The position numbers were made by a program, and so were the translations under genes. Positions 46,071-55,461 of a DNA stretch of 64,000 nucleotides are shown one piece after another (positions within the stretch are counted from its first letter, which is position 1; the number at the start of each line of letters is the position of its first letter). The notes under the pieces were generated by a model that was given only the letters and a program-made list of their open reading frames with translations, was not told the DNA's origin and made no database searches. Origin of the DNA: Xanthomonas indica (GTDB taxonomy: Bacteria > Pseudomonadota > Gammaproteobacteria > Xanthomonadales > Xanthomonadaceae); assembly GCF_040529045.1 (NCBI RefSeq), contig NZ_CP131914.1:2960501-3024500 (forward strand), read 5' to 3'.

Positions 46071-46097
46071 GTAACGGCGACAGGCTCGCAACCTTTA
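46071..46097 (-). promoter_or_regulatory. Sigma-28 promoter, proximal, of upstream flagellin
   Basis: On the minus strand TAAA, exactly 15 bases, GCCGTTAC. Its position relative to the gene is the same as for the other flagellin. Confidence 0.85.
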
Positions 46098-46164
46098 GCG
46101 ATTCACTGCAGAAAATTTGCTGTTCCGGCGATGCGCAAAACACCTGGAACACCGCGGAGAGCCT

Positions 46165-46191
46165 TTCTCGGCCGGATTCCGGCAAACTTTA
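46165..46191 (-). promoter_or_regulatory. Sigma-28-like promoter, distal, of upstream flagellin
   Basis: TAAA, 15 bases, GCCGAGAA on the minus strand, one mismatch from the consensus GCCGATAA, and 94 bp upstream of the proximal site. It is conserved in place though the sequence between the two sites has diverged from the other copy. Confidence 0.75.
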
Positions 46192-46248
46192 GGGCCGCAT
46201 GCGCGTTGTCTACTGATCCAGCGGCGAGGGCGATCTTTGTATAACGCG

Positions 46249-46284
46249 AAAGGCCCGGAGGCGTCGCCGCGCTCCGGGCCTTTT
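46249..46284 (-). terminator. Terminator of the flg operon after flgL
   Basis: AAAGGCCCGGAG at 46249-46260 pairs with CTCCGGGCCTTT at 46272-46283 across an 11-nt loop, 27 bp beyond the flgL stop, with short T runs on both sides. It separates flgL from the flagellin promoters; the remaining 45976-46310 spacer holds only the two promoters and the leader. Confidence 0.85.
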
Positions 46285-46310
46285 GGTATATCGGGTTTAT
46301 TGCGTGATGA

Positions 46311-47513
46311 TCAGAGCCGGTCGAACAGCGACATCTTCTGCATCTGGGTAAAGATGGTTTGTGCCGCTTTCAGCGCCGACTGTTCCAACTGGTACTGGGA
46401 AATCGCCTGCGCGTAATCCAGGTCGCGCAGCGAGGACAGGGTGGTCTTCAGGGTCACGTTGTTGGCTTCGCGCAGATCGGTGGCGTTGTCGATGGCCGCC
46501 AGCTGGGCGCCGCCGGCAGCGCGGGCGTCGATCATCTTCGACGAGGCCTGGGTGATGTCGCGCATCGACGATTGCAGGCTGTTCTGCAGCGCGGCCTTGG
46601 CGGTGGGCGTGATGGGATCGGTGTTGAGCAGGTCGACCAGGTTGCTGATCGTGGAGAACACGTCCTTGGTGGTCGACGGTCCGATCTGGAAGCTGTCGCC
46701 GGCGGCGGGGGCGCCGTCCACGCGCATCTTCAGGCCGGGCAGGCCGATGCTCTCGCCGGCGGCATAGGTGCCGGTGTTGACCACGGTGCCGCTGCTGTCG
46801 CGGACCTCGTAGGTGGTGGCGGCGGTGAACACCACGCTGTAGCTGCCGCCGTTCCAGGCGCTGCCGGAGCCATCCCGGCTGAAGTCGAGCAGCAGGCCGG
46901 TGCCGGTGTTGCCGGCGGCCGCATGCGCGTCCACGGTACCGTCGCCGGTGGGCACGCGCATGAAGATCTCGCTGCCGGGAAGGGTATCGGAGACCTTGGT
47001 GTCCGGCGCGATCTCCACGCTGCGCTGGGTCTGGTTGCCGCTGTAGACCACATTGCCGGAGACCACGGCGAACGGCGCGGCGTCGTCGGCGGTGCCGCCG
47101 AACAGGTAGCGGCCGGAGCCGTCGGTGCTGTTGGACAGGCTCAGCAGGCTGTCGTGCAGGGTCTTCAGTTCCGCGGCAATGGCCTTGCGGTCGGGGGTGG
47201 TCAGCGCCGAACTATTGGCTTCGACCGTCAGATCCTTGACCCGGGCCATCAGGTCGCCGGCCTGCGACAGCGAGTTCTCCTGCAGGTTGAGCCGGTTCTG
47301 CACGTTGGTGGCGTTGTCGCCGAAGCGCGCCAGGGCGGCCACCGTGCGATCCAGGCTGACCGCGGTGCCGGCGGCGACCGGGTCGTCGGCCGCGCTGACA
47401 ATGCGCTGGCCGGTGGAGAGCTGCTGCTGCAGGTGCGAGATCGTCGCCTGCTTGCCGAGCATGGTGTTGAGCGACTGATTGAAGATCATGCCGCTGGAGA
47501 TGCGATTGCTCAT
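46311..47513 (-). CDS. flgL: FlgL (HAP3), hook-filament junction protein
   Basis: A 400-residue flagellin-like junction protein. The N-terminus NRISSGMIFNQSLNTMLGKQ, with LQQQLSTGQRIVSAADDPVA, and the C-terminus DLDYAQAISQYQLEQSALKA, AAQTIFTQMQKMSLFDRL are characteristic. The start is ATG 47513, overlapping the flgK stop (ATGA); the frame stays open to 49532 but that part is shadow of flgK. It is the last gene of the flg operon and followed by a terminator. Confidence 0.96.
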   Translation of the reverse strand: MSNRISSGMIFNQSLNTMLGKQATISHLQQQLSTGQRIVSAADDPVAAGTAVSLDRTVAALARFGDNATNVQNRLNLQENSLSQAGDLMARVKDLTVEANSSALTTPDRKAIAAELKTLHDSLLSLSNSTDGSGRYLFGGTADDAAPFAVVSGNVVYSGNQTQRSVEIAPDTKVSDTLPGSEIFMRVPTGDGTVDAHAAAGNTGTGLLLDFSRDGSGSAWNGGSYSVVFTAATTYEVRDSSGTVVNTGTYAAGESIGLPGLKMRVDGAPAAGDSFQIGPSTTKDVFSTISNLVDLLNTDPITPTAKAALQNSLQSSMRDITQASSKMIDARAAGGAQLAAIDNATDLREANNVTLKTTLSSLRDLDYAQAISQYQLEQSALKAAQTIFTQMQKMSLFDRL

Positions 47514-49384
47514 CGGACCGCGCTCAGGATGGACTGGAACAGGGTGTCGGCGGTGGAGATCAGGCGCGAGGCCGCCTGGTAGGCCTGCTGCAGCCGCAGC
47601 ATGTCCGCCGCTTCCTCGTCGAGGTTGACGCCGGACAGCGAGTCGCGCGCGTCCTGGGCGCTGCTCTGGATCACGTCCTGCGCGTCGGCCGCGTACTTGG
47701 CCTGGCGCGCCGACGAGCCGACCGTGGTGGTCAGGCCGGCCACCGCGCCGTTGAGGGTGATGGTGCCGCCGTTGAAGGCCTTGGAATCGTCCAGGTTGGA
47801 CAGCAGCAGCGCGTTGCCGTTGTTGCTCGAGCCGACCCCGGTCGGGCCCACCGCGAAGCTGTCGCCGGCGGACGGCACGCCGTCCATGGTCAGGCTCCAG
47901 CCGTTGGCGCTGATGGTCTGCCCGGCGGTGTAGGTCTGCGGGGCGCCGCCGTTGATCGAGTAATGGGTGGAATCGATGAAGGCGATGTTCGCCGGCGTCA
48001 GCAGGTTGGCGTTGCTGGCGTCGGTTGCGGTGACATTGCTGACTTTGCCGGTCCCCAGGTTGCTCAGCGTGGCGCTGGCCTGGATCGGCGTCGCCGCGGC
48101 GATGCGCGAGGGGTCGGTGATGGCCACGGACAGCTTGCTGATGGCGTTGGCGGTGGGCTGCAGCAGGAACTTGTCGCCGCTGGCGGCGGTGCCGGACACC
48201 TGCAGGGTCACGCCGTTGACCACGAACGGATCGGCGCTGGTGCCGGAACCGGTCATCGGAATGCTGGCGCCGGTGTCGGCGCGGCTGGCGTTCCAGCTCG
48301 TGCCGTTGTAGGTCAGCAGCAGGTTCTGCCCGTCGAGCTTGCTCAGGTCGCTGACGCTGGCGGTGAACGCGGCCGTGCCGGTGTTGGCGCTGTTGCCGTC
48401 CACGCTCGGCGGCGGCAGATTGAAGAAATCGCCGCCCATCTGCCCGTACAGGTCCATGCCGGCATGGTGCTGCTGGTTGTAGCTGCTGGCCAGGCCGGTG
48501 GCGATGCGGCCGAGCTCGGCCTTGGTCGGATCCAGGACGGTGCTGCGGAACTCCAGGAAGCCGCCGATCTGCCCGCCCAGCGCCTTTTCGCTCAGCGGGG
48601 TGGTGCCGCCCTGGGTCTTCACCGCGATCTGCAGCCGCTCCGGCTGGTAGGGATCGGGACTGGCGACCAGCGTCGAGGCGTTGGTCCCGACCACCATTGC
48701 CTGGCCGCCGGAGGTGTAGACGTTCATCATCCCGCCATCCTGCTGGATGACGCTGCCGCCGGTGTAGCCGATGAGCTGGCTGATCATCTGGTCGCGGCGG
48801 TCGAGCAGGTCCGGCGCGGCGGCATTGGCGTTGGAGCCGATCTGGCCGTTGAGCTTGGCGATCTCGGTGGCCAGGCGGTTGGCTTCGGCGGTGCCGGCCA
48901 GCAGGCCGTTGTTGACCTCGCTGCCGAGCGAGTCGAGCTGGCCGTTGAGCTGCTTGAAGCGGGTCACCAGCGAATTGCCGGCGTCCAGCAGGTTCTGCCG
49001 GTTGGCGCTGGCCGAGGCATTGGAGGACAGGCCGCTGGTGGCGTCGAAGAAGTTCGACCACTGCCCGGCGATGCTGGTGGCCTTGTCCGAGAACAGGCCG
49101 TCGACGCGGCTGGACAGGCTGGACAACTGCTTCAGTCGCGCGACTTCGCCGGTGCTGTCGAACAGGCGCGAGATCGCCAACTGGTCGGCGACACGGGAGA
49201 CGTCGGTGATCTGGGTGCCGTTGCCGACGAACTCGCTGCCGTACTGGCTGGGGACCGTGGTCGCGAACGTCGTCCGCTGCCGGCTGTAGCCGTCGGTGTT
49301 GATGTTGGCGACGTTGTGGCTGACCGTGGACAGGGCCCGCTGGAAGGCGAGCAGGGCGCCGGTACCGGTAGAGAGAATGGACAT
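47510..49384 (-). CDS. flgK: FlgK (HAP1), hook-filament junction protein
   Basis: A 624-residue junction protein. The N-terminal SILSTGTGALLAFQRALSTV with SHNVANINTDGYSRQ is the FlgK/rod-hook signature. The C-terminus (GVNLDEEAADMLRLQQAYQA, ASRLISTADTLFQSIL) is also typical. The large middle, rich in Asn/Ser/Thr, is surface-exposed and variable. It overlaps flgL by 4 bp and lies 11 bp after flgJ. Confidence 0.97.
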   Translation of the reverse strand: MSILSTGTGALLAFQRALSTVSHNVANINTDGYSRQRTTFATTVPSQYGSEFVGNGTQITDVSRVADQLAISRLFDSTGEVARLKQLSSLSSRVDGLFSDKATSIAGQWSNFFDATSGLSSNASASANRQNLLDAGNSLVTRFKQLNGQLDSLGSEVNNGLLAGTAEANRLATEIAKLNGQIGSNANAAAPDLLDRRDQMISQLIGYTGGSVIQQDGGMMNVYTSGGQAMVVGTNASTLVASPDPYQPERLQIAVKTQGGTTPLSEKALGGQIGGFLEFRSTVLDPTKAELGRIATGLASSYNQQHHAGMDLYGQMGGDFFNLPPPSVDGNSANTGTAAFTASVSDLSKLDGQNLLLTYNGTSWNASRADTGASIPMTGSGTSADPFVVNGVTLQVSGTAASGDKFLLQPTANAISKLSVAITDPSRIAAATPIQASATLSNLGTGKVSNVTATDASNANLLTPANIAFIDSTHYSINGGAPQTYTAGQTISANGWSLTMDGVPSAGDSFAVGPTGVGSSNNGNALLLSNLDDSKAFNGGTITLNGAVAGLTTTVGSSARQAKYAADAQDVIQSSAQDARDSLSGVNLDEEAADMLRLQQAYQAASRLISTADTLFQSILSAVR

Positions 49385-49395
49385 GGGCGGCTACC

Positions 49396-50604
49396 TCAGC
49401 GGCGCACGAGGCCGGACGAATCGACGGTGCTGGCCAGCACGCGCTCGATGCCGCCGGCGGCGGCGCTGCCGATCGCGGCGACCGCGCGACCGATGGTCGG
49501 GCCGCCAGCGATGGCGGCGATCTTGGCCGCATAGGCCGGGTCGGTGGCGTAGCCGGCGCGCTGCAGGCCCTGGGCGAAGCCGCGGATGTCGGTGCCGGCC
49601 TTCAGCGCCTGCTGGTAGCGCGGATTGGTCTTCAGCAGGCGCACGTAGTCGGCGAAGCTTTCCGCCGGCGAGGAATAGGCGCGGAAATCGGCGGTCTGCG
49701 ACTGCTTGACGCCGTCCACGTATTCGTGGGTGCCGGTGGTCACGCGATCGCCGTCCCAGCCGGTGGCCTTGATCCCGAACAGGTTGTTGGAACTGGCGCC
49801 GTCGCCGCGGGAAATGCCGCGGCGGCCCCAGCCGGTTTCCAGCGCGGCCTGCGCGACCAGGGCGCGGGCGTCCACGCCCAGTTCCTGCGCGGCCTTCTGC
49901 GCATGGTTCCAGATCTTGGCGACGAAGCCTTCCGGGGTGCGCTCGCCGAGACTGGCCGCCGCGGCGTTGGCGGCCGCGGCGGCGCTGGGATCGATGGCGT
50001 TGCTGCTGTCGGCGGCCGCCTGCACGTTCGACCAGCGGTCGTCGGCGCCGGCCCAGGACAGGCCGGCGCTGCCGTCGGCCGGGCTGCTGCCGATGGCCTG
50101 ATGCATGGCGCTGCTCTCGCGGCCGGCGATCATGTCCAGCACCTGCTGCTGCGGCGAGGCGGCCGCATCGGCGCCGCTCCACGGGCCGACGCCGGCGCCG
50201 GCTGCGGCACCGGAGGCCAGCGCGGCCTCGCCCTGCAGCGGCATCGGCCCATTGCTGGTCTGGCCGGACACCAGCGAATAGGCCTTGGCTGCCTTGGCCG
50301 CATCCAGCGCGGTGTTCGGGGTGCCAGTCGCCGCCGGCTGCCCGCCGCCCAACTGCTTGGCGATCATCGCCGCCAGGCCCAGCCCCTTGCCGTCGGTCAG
50401 GCCTTTGGCCAACTGCTGGTCGTACATGTCGCGGAAGGTCTGGTTCTCGCCCGGGAACAGCGAATTGCCGAAGCTGGCCTGGCGCATGCTCTTGACCAGC
50501 ATGTTGGCGAACTGCCCTTCGAGCTGGCGCGAGACCTTGTCGATCTTGGCCGGATCGTTCTGGGTAGAGGCGTGCAGGTCGAAGGGAGCGGCCGAGATAC
50601 GCAT
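49396..50604 (-). CDS. flgJ: FlgJ, rod cap with peptidoglycan hydrolase domain
   Basis: A 402-residue two-domain protein. The N-terminal rod-cap domain (residues 1-100) has SRQLEGQFANMLVKSMRQAS and TFRDMYDQQLAKGLTDGKGLG. A variable Ala-rich linker follows. The C-terminal glucosaminidase-type muramidase (about residues 245-390) has AQAALETGWGRRGI with the catalytic Glu and NLFGIKATGWDGDRV. It drills through the cell wall for rod assembly. It starts 1 bp after flgI. The linker makes it longer than the 313-residue Salmonella protein. Confidence 0.95.
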   Translation of the reverse strand: MRISAAPFDLHASTQNDPAKIDKVSRQLEGQFANMLVKSMRQASFGNSLFPGENQTFRDMYDQQLAKGLTDGKGLGLAAMIAKQLGGGQPAATGTPNTALDAAKAAKAYSLVSGQTSNGPMPLQGEAALASGAAAGAGVGPWSGADAAASPQQQVLDMIAGRESSAMHQAIGSSPADGSAGLSWAGADDRWSNVQAAADSSNAIDPSAAAAANAAAASLGERTPEGFVAKIWNHAQKAAQELGVDARALVAQAALETGWGRRGISRGDGASSNNLFGIKATGWDGDRVTTGTHEYVDGVKQSQTADFRAYSSPAESFADYVRLLKTNPRYQQALKAGTDIRGFAQGLQRAGYATDPAYAAKIAAIAGGPTIGRAVAAIGSAAAGGIERVLASTVDSSGLVRR

Positions 50605-50605
50605 G

Positions 50606-51724
50606 TCAGATCACCTCCAGCTCCGCGCTCAGGGCACCCGCCTGCTTGAGCGCTTCCAGAATCGCGATCAGGTCGCCAGGCGCGGCGCCGACCTCGTTGA
50701 CCGCCCGAACGATCTGATCCAGCGAGGTGCCGCCCTCGAACTTGAACATGCGGCTGCCTTCGTTGGTGGCGGTGATGGTGGACTTGGGCGTGGCCACGGT
50801 CTGGCCGCCGCTCAGGGCATTCGGCTGGCTGACCTGGGTGCCTTCGCTGATGGTCACCGTCAGCGAGCCGTGCGAGATCGCCGCCGGGCTGACCCGGACC
50901 TGCGAGCCGATCACCACCGTGCCGGTGCGGGCATTGACCACCACCTTGGCCGGCGCCGCGCCCGGCGACAGCTCGACGTTCTCGATGCGTGCCAGCAGAC
51001 CGATGCGTGCGCTCTGGTCGGTGGGCGAACGCACCGCCACGGTGGAACCGTCCACCGCGTGCGCGCTGCCCGGGCCGAAGGTGCTTTCCAGCGCCGAGAC
51101 CATGCGCGAGACGGTGGTGAAATCGGGCTGGTGCAGGTTCAGGGTGATCTCGCCGGTATTGCCGAACACGTCCGGCAGCGCACGTTCCACCGTCGCACCG
51201 TTGGGGATCAGGCCGACGCTGGGCACGTTCACCGAGATCCGCGAACCGTCCTTGCCCTGCGCACCGAAGCCGCCGACCACCAGGTTGCCCTGGGCGACCG
51301 CATAGACCTGGCCGTCGGCGCCCTTCAGCGGCGCCATCAGCAGGGTGCCGCCGCGCAGCGAGATGGCGTTGCCGATCGAGGACACGGTGATGTCGATGGT
51401 CTGGCCCGGCTTGGCGAACGCCGGCAACTGCGCGCTGATCGCCACCGCCGCGACGTTCTTCAGCTGCGGATTGACATTGGACGGCACGTTGACGCCCAGC
51501 TCGCCGAGCATGTTCTTCAGGCTCTGCACGGTGAAGGGCGCCTGGCTGGTGCGGTCGCCGCTGCCGTCCAGGCCGACCACCAGGCCATAGCCGACCAGCG
51601 CGTTGTTGCGCACGCCGCCGACCTGGGCCAGGTCCTTGATGCGTTCGGCCGCGGCCGGCGCGGCCAGGCCCGCGCACAGGGCGACGGCGGCGAGCAGGCG
51701 GCAGGGCAGGGACAGGAGATTCAT
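50606..51724 (-). CDS. flgI: FlgI, P-ring protein
   Basis: A 372-residue periplasmic P-ring subunit with an N-terminal signal peptide ([20 protein letters not shown], cleaved about [10 protein letters not shown]). It continues with the highly conserved [20 protein letters not shown], then [20 protein letters not shown]-like and the C-terminal [20 protein letters not shown] followed by [10 protein letters not shown]. It forms the bushing in the peptidoglycan with FlgA help. ATG 51724 is chosen; the frame further up is flgH shadow. It ends 1 bp before flgJ. Confidence 0.97.
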   Translation of the reverse strand: MNLLSLPCRLLAAVALCAGLAAPAAAERIKDLAQVGGVRNNALVGYGLVVGLDGSGDRTSQAPFTVQSLKNMLGELGVNVPSNVNPQLKNVAAVAISAQLPAFAKPGQTIDITVSSIGNAISLRGGTLLMAPLKGADGQVYAVAQGNLVVGGFGAQGKDGSRISVNVPSVGLIPNGATVERALPDVFGNTGEITLNLHQPDFTTVSRMVSALESTFGPGSAHAVDGSTVAVRSPTDQSARIGLLARIENVELSPGAAPAKVVVNARTGTVVIGSQVRVSPAAISHGSLTVTISEGTQVSQPNALSGGQTVATPKSTITATNEGSRMFKFEGGTSLDQIVRAVNEVGAAPGDLIAILEALKQAGALSAELEVI

Positions 51725-51732
51725 GGCGGGCC

Positions 51733-52434
51733 TCAGTACGGCGAGATGCGCGAGTTGAAGAAACGGCTCAGCCAGCCCATCGCGTTGGACTGCGCGACCG
51801 CGCCGCGGCCGCCGTAGGCGATGCGCGCTTCGGCCACCTTGCTCGAGGGAATGGTGTTGTCCGGGGCGATGTCGGCGGCGCGGACCACGCCCTGCACCTG
51901 CACCAGTTCGTCGCCCTGGTTCAGCCGCAGGTTCTTCTGGCCCTGGATCACCAGGTTGCCGTTGGGCAGGCGCTGCATCACGGTCACGGTGATGCTGCCC
52001 TGCATGGTGTTGCTCTGCGCGGTGTTGCCCTTGCCGGCGAAGCTGCGGTCGCCGCTGGTGGCGTTGTTGAGGATGTTGGTACCGTTGACGGTCAGCGGCG
52101 CGCCGAGCAGGGTCGGCGTGGCCATGGTCACTGCATCCTTCTTGCTGATGCTGGTGTTGGCGGTGCTGCTGGCGTTGGTGCTTTCGACCAGGGTGATGGT
52201 CAGCAGGTCGCCGACGTCGCGGGCGCGACGGTCCGAATACAGCTGCAGGCCGGGGCCGGCGGCGTAGATCGCGCCGGCCGTGGGCTGTGCCTGCGGTGCC
52301 ATCACCGGCGTGATCGGCGCCATCGGCGCGTACGGACGCACGTCGCCAGCGGCCACGCCCAGACCGGCGCAACCGCCGAGCAGGACCGGCAGCAGCAGCG
52401 CGGCGGAGAAGGAGAGAGAGGACAGGCGCGACAT
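51733..52434 (-). CDS. flgH: FlgH, L-ring lipoprotein
   Basis: A 233-residue outer-membrane ring lipoprotein. The signal ends in the lipobox LGGC with lipidated Cys22. Family motifs follow: [73 protein letters not shown] and [17 protein letters not shown] 52434 (MSRLSSLSF) is chosen; the open frame continues to 54171 but is shadow of flgG and flgF. It starts 23 bp after flgG. Confidence 0.97.
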   Translation of the reverse strand: MSRLSSLSFSAALLLPVLLGGCAGLGVAAGDVRPYAPMAPITPVMAPQAQPTAGAIYAAGPGLQLYSDRRARDVGDLLTITLVESTNASSTANTSISKKDAVTMATPTLLGAPLTVNGTNILNNATSGDRSFAGKGNTAQSNTMQGSITVTVMQRLPNGNLVIQGQKNLRLNQGDELVQVQGVVRAADIAPDNTIPSSKVAEARIAYGGRGAVAQSNAMGWLSRFFNSRISPY

Positions 52435-52457
52435 GGCGGATTCCGGAGTCGAGGGGA

Positions 52458-53243
52458 TCAGACGTTGTTGTTCAGATAGCCGAGCATGGAGTCGGTGGTG
52501 GAAATGGCCTTGGCGTTCATCTCGTAGGCGCGCTGGGTCTCGATCATGCTCACCAGCTCTTCCACCACGTTGACGTTGCTGCCTTCCAGCGCACCCTGCG
52601 CGATGTTGCCGAGGCCGTTGAGGCCGGGCGTGCCGTTCGTCGCCGGGCCGGAGGCGGCGGTTTCCACGTACAGGTTCTGGCCCTTGGCCTGCAGGCCGGA
52701 GGGATTGATGAAGTCGGTGAGGGTCAGCGAGCCGACCTGCAGCGCGGCGGCGGTGCCGGTGATCTGTACGCTGACCGTGCCGTCGTTGCCGATGGTCACC
52801 GATTGCGCGCCTTCGGGGATCTGGATGCCCGGCTGGATCGCGTAGCCGCTGTTGGTGACCAGTTGGCCCTGCGCATCGATCTGGAAGCTGCCGTCGCGGG
52901 TGTAGGCCGTGGTGCCGTCCGGCATCTGCACTTCGAAGAAGCCGCGGCCGTTGACCATCACGTCCAGGGCGCGGCCGGTCTGCTGCTGGCTGCCCTGCTC
53001 GAAATCCTTGGCGGTGGCGACCACGCGCACGCCGGTGCCGATCTGCAGGCCCGAGGGCAACTGCGTCTGCGAGGAGCTGGCGCCGCCGGGCTGTCGCACC
53101 TGCTGGTACAGCAGGTCCTCGAAGTTGGCGCGGTCGCGCTTGAAACCGGTGGTGTTGGTGTTGGCCAGGTTGTTGGAGACGACCGACATGCGCGTCTGCT
53201 GCGCATCCAGTCCGGTCTTGGCGACCCACAAAGCCTGATTCAT
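52458..53243 (-). CDS. flgG: FlgG, distal rod protein
   Basis: A 261-residue distal rod subunit. The N-terminus [20 protein letters not shown], then [20 protein letters not shown], and the C-terminus [20 protein letters not shown], with [14 protein letters not shown], are the canonical rod signature. It has its own sigma-54 promoter in the 102-bp gap after flgF, so flgG-H-I-J-K-L can be transcribed separately from flgB-F. Confidence 0.97.
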   Translation of the reverse strand: MNQALWVAKTGLDAQQTRMSVVSNNLANTNTTGFKRDRANFEDLLYQQVRQPGGASSSQTQLPSGLQIGTGVRVVATAKDFEQGSQQQTGRALDVMVNGRGFFEVQMPDGTTAYTRDGSFQIDAQGQLVTNSGYAIQPGIQIPEGAQSVTIGNDGTVSVQITGTAAALQVGSLTLTDFINPSGLQAKGQNLYVETAASGPATNGTPGLNGLGNIAQGALEGSNVNVVEELVSMIETQRAYEMNAKAISTTDSMLGYLNNNV

Positions 53244-53300
53244 GACCCGAGTTCCTCTGATGGTGGCCCCGGCACGACGCGCCGGGGGCGCAGGGAGTGA

Positions 53301-53316
53301 TGCATGTGCCGTGCCA
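53301..53316 (-). promoter_or_regulatory. Sigma-54 promoter of flgGHIJKL
   Basis: On the minus strand it reads TGGCACGGCACATGCA: GG, 10 bases, GC, with TT before. Predicted start near 53290, 47 nt before flgG. Confidence 0.83.
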
Positions 53317-53345
53317 AACCGGCGCCGCTGGCGCCGAGGCTCGCC

Positions 53346-54101
53346 TTAGCCGTTCAGACGCAGCAGGGTGTTGGCCGACTGCGCGTTCTCGTCGCCGTTC
53401 TTGATGACCTTGACCTGCATTTCGAACTGGCGCTGCAACTGGATCATCTGCACCAGCGCGCCGGCGGCATCGACGTTGCTGCCTTCGAGCATGCCGGTGC
53501 GCAACGAGTTGCCGGTGGCCGGCGCGAAGGCCTTGGCCGGATCGTCGCTGACGTTGCGCATCAGGCCGTCGCGACGGCGGGTGAGTTGGTCCGCCGGCGC
53601 CTGCACCACCTTCAGGGTGGCGATGGTGCTCATCGCGGTGGGGGCTTCGCCCAGCGGCACGATCGACACGGTGCCGTCGTTGCCGATTTCCAGCGACTGG
53701 TGCGGCGGGATCGCCACCGGGTTGCCCTGGTCGTCGAGCACCGCATGGCCGCTGGCGGTGACCAGTTGGCCGTTGGGCGTCAGCGCCAATTCGCCGCCGC
53801 GCGTGTACGCCTCCTTGCCGTCGGAGGACTGCACCGCCAGCCAGCGATCGGCATCCAGCGACAGATTCAGCGGATTGCCGGTCATGTGCTGGGCGCCGAC
53901 ATCGCGATTGAAGCCCTGGTCGATGTGCAGCGCATCGATGCGCGACGGATAACCGGCGCCAGGAATCCGATACGCCTCGGTGTTGGCCAGCGCCGCCTTG
54001 AACCCGGAGGTCTCGACATTGGCCAGATTGTGCGACACGGTGGCCTGCGCCTGCAGCGAGGCGCGGGCGCCGGTCATGGCGACGTAGAGGGCTTTGTCCA
54101 T
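53346..54101 (-). CDS. flgF: FlgF, proximal rod protein
   Basis: A 251-residue rod protein. The N-terminus DKALYVAMTGARASLQAQAT, SHNLANVETSGFKAALANTE and the C-terminus GSNVDAAGALVQMIQLQRQF, EMQVKVIKNGDENAQS match FlgF. It lies 106 bp downstream of flgE, with an inverted repeat element occupying the gap, and 102 bp before flgG. Confidence 0.96.
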   Translation of the reverse strand: MDKALYVAMTGARASLQAQATVSHNLANVETSGFKAALANTEAYRIPGAGYPSRIDALHIDQGFNRDVGAQHMTGNPLNLSLDADRWLAVQSSDGKEAYTRGGELALTPNGQLVTASGHAVLDDQGNPVAIPPHQSLEIGNDGTVSIVPLGEAPTAMSTIATLKVVQAPADQLTRRRDGLMRNVSDDPAKAFAPATGNSLRTGMLEGSNVDAAGALVQMIQLQRQFEMQVKVIKNGDENAQSANTLLRLNG

Positions 54102-54110
54102 TGGAGGGAA

Positions 54111-54201
54111 CCGGGAATGGGGAATCGGGAATGGAGGGAAGCGGGAGGTCGGTGGCGGGAACCGCGTTCACGACTCCCGTTTCCCCATTCCCGATTCCCG
54201 G
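54111..54201. repeat. Inverted GGAATCGGGAAT-type intergenic repeat, copy 2
   Basis: Fills the flgE-flgF gap. The left arm 54111-54134 has GGGAATGGGGAATCGGGAAT and the right arm 54181-54201 has TTCCCCATTCCCGATTCCCG; they are inverted about 46 nt apart, so the transcript could fold into a long hairpin between two cistrons of one operon. Confidence 0.78.
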
Positions 54202-54207
54202 TGGTCG

Positions 54208-55431
54208 TCAACGCATATTGATGATCGTCTGCGTGACCTGATCCTGGGTCGAGATCACCTGCGAGTTGGCCTGGAAGTTGCGCTGGGCCACGATCATGTT
54301 GACCAACTGCTCGGTCAGGTCGACGGTGGAGGATTCCAGTGCGCCGGACTGCACGCTGCCGAAGTCCGAGGTCGCCGGCGAGCCGGTGCGGGCGATGCCC
54401 GAGGCCGAGCTTTCCGCCCAGGCGTTGTCGCCGAGCGAACTCAGGCCCTGCGGGTTGACGAAGTTGGTCACCGCGATCTGGCCCAGCGCCTTGTCGGCGT
54501 TGTTGGAGTAACGCGCGTAGACGATGCCTTTCTCGTCGATGCTGATCGAGTTGAGCTTGCCGCTGGCGTAGCCGTCCTGGGTCGCACCGCGCAGGGCGAA
54601 GGCCTCGCCGTACTGGGTCGACCCGAACATGTTCAGGGTCAGCGACAGGGTGCCGGCGCCGGTGGCGGGGGTGAAGGAGCCCAGCGCGATCTTGCCGTCG
54701 GCCGGGCTGACCAGCGCGCCGCTGCTGGAGAACTGCAGCGTGCTGGCGCCGCCGGCGGCCACGCCGTCCACGTAGTTGTAGACGGTCCACTGGTTGGGCG
54801 TGGAGGTCTTGACGAAGTACGAGGTCTGCACGTGGGCCACGCCCAGCGAATCGTAGACCGTGGTGCCGCCGCTGGAGTTGTTGTAGCTGTTGGCATCGTT
54901 CGGATCGAACGTGGTCACTGTCGGCGGCTGGGTGTTGCCGGGCAGGGTGAAGGTCAGGTTGACCGTGCTGGACTGCTTGGGCGGGCTGTCGGTGGTCAGC
55001 AGCTGCAGGTCGGTCAGGGTGCCGGCCGCGAAGCCGTTGCCGTTGCTCGCCGGCGGGAACACCTGCAGCCGCGCGCCCTGCGGATTGACCACATAGCCGT
55101 TGGCGTCGGTCTGGAAGTTGCCGGCGCGCGAGTACACGCGGGCGCCGTTGTTGGAGAGGGTGAAGAAGCCGGAACCGGAAATGGCCAGGTCCAGGCTGCG
55201 CCCGGTCGGATCGATGGTGCCCTGCGAGAACTGCTGGGCGACGTTGCTGACGCGCACGCCCGAACCCACCGCGTTGCGCGCCAGGCCGTAGCCGTTGAGC
55301 GTGAACTGGTCGGCGAACTCGGCGCGCGAGCCCTTGAAGCCGGTGGTGTTGGCGTTGGCGATGTTGTTGGCGGTGACGTTGAGGTCGGTATTGGCCGCCC
55401 TGAGGCCGGACAGCGATGTATTGAAACCCAT
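54208..55431 (-). CDS. flgE: FlgE, hook protein
   Basis: A 407-residue hook subunit of normal length. The N-terminal GFNTSLSGLRAANTDLNVTA with NNIANANTTGFKGSRAEFAD and the C-terminal STVDLTEQLVNMIVAQRNFQ, NSQVISTQDQVTQTIINMR are canonical. The middle part (about residues 140-320) is the variable Asn/Ser/Thr-rich D1/D2 region. It starts 30 bp after flgD. Confidence 0.97.
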   Translation of the reverse strand: MGFNTSLSGLRAANTDLNVTANNIANANTTGFKGSRAEFADQFTLNGYGLARNAVGSGVRVSNVAQQFSQGTIDPTGRSLDLAISGSGFFTLSNNGARVYSRAGNFQTDANGYVVNPQGARLQVFPPASNGNGFAAGTLTDLQLLTTDSPPKQSSTVNLTFTLPGNTQPPTVTTFDPNDANSYNNSSGGTTVYDSLGVAHVQTSYFVKTSTPNQWTVYNYVDGVAAGGASTLQFSSSGALVSPADGKIALGSFTPATGAGTLSLTLNMFGSTQYGEAFALRGATQDGYASGKLNSISIDEKGIVYARYSNNADKALGQIAVTNFVNPQGLSSLGDNAWAESSASGIARTGSPATSDFGSVQSGALESSTVDLTEQLVNMIVAQRNFQANSQVISTQDQVTQTIINMR

Positions 55432-55461
55432 GGTGGACTCCTGTGGATGGTCGGCGTGGCG

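Noticed and set aside
46311-49532. A 1073-residue open frame that could suggest a FlgK-FlgL fusion.
   Set aside because: Upstream of 47513 it is a different frame from flgK, Arg/Gln/Pro-rich, with no family motif. FlgK and FlgL are separate genes overlapping by 4 bp.
51733-54171. An 812-residue frame ending in FlgH.
   Set aside because: Everything before the lipoprotein signal at 52434 is a shadow of flgG and flgF.
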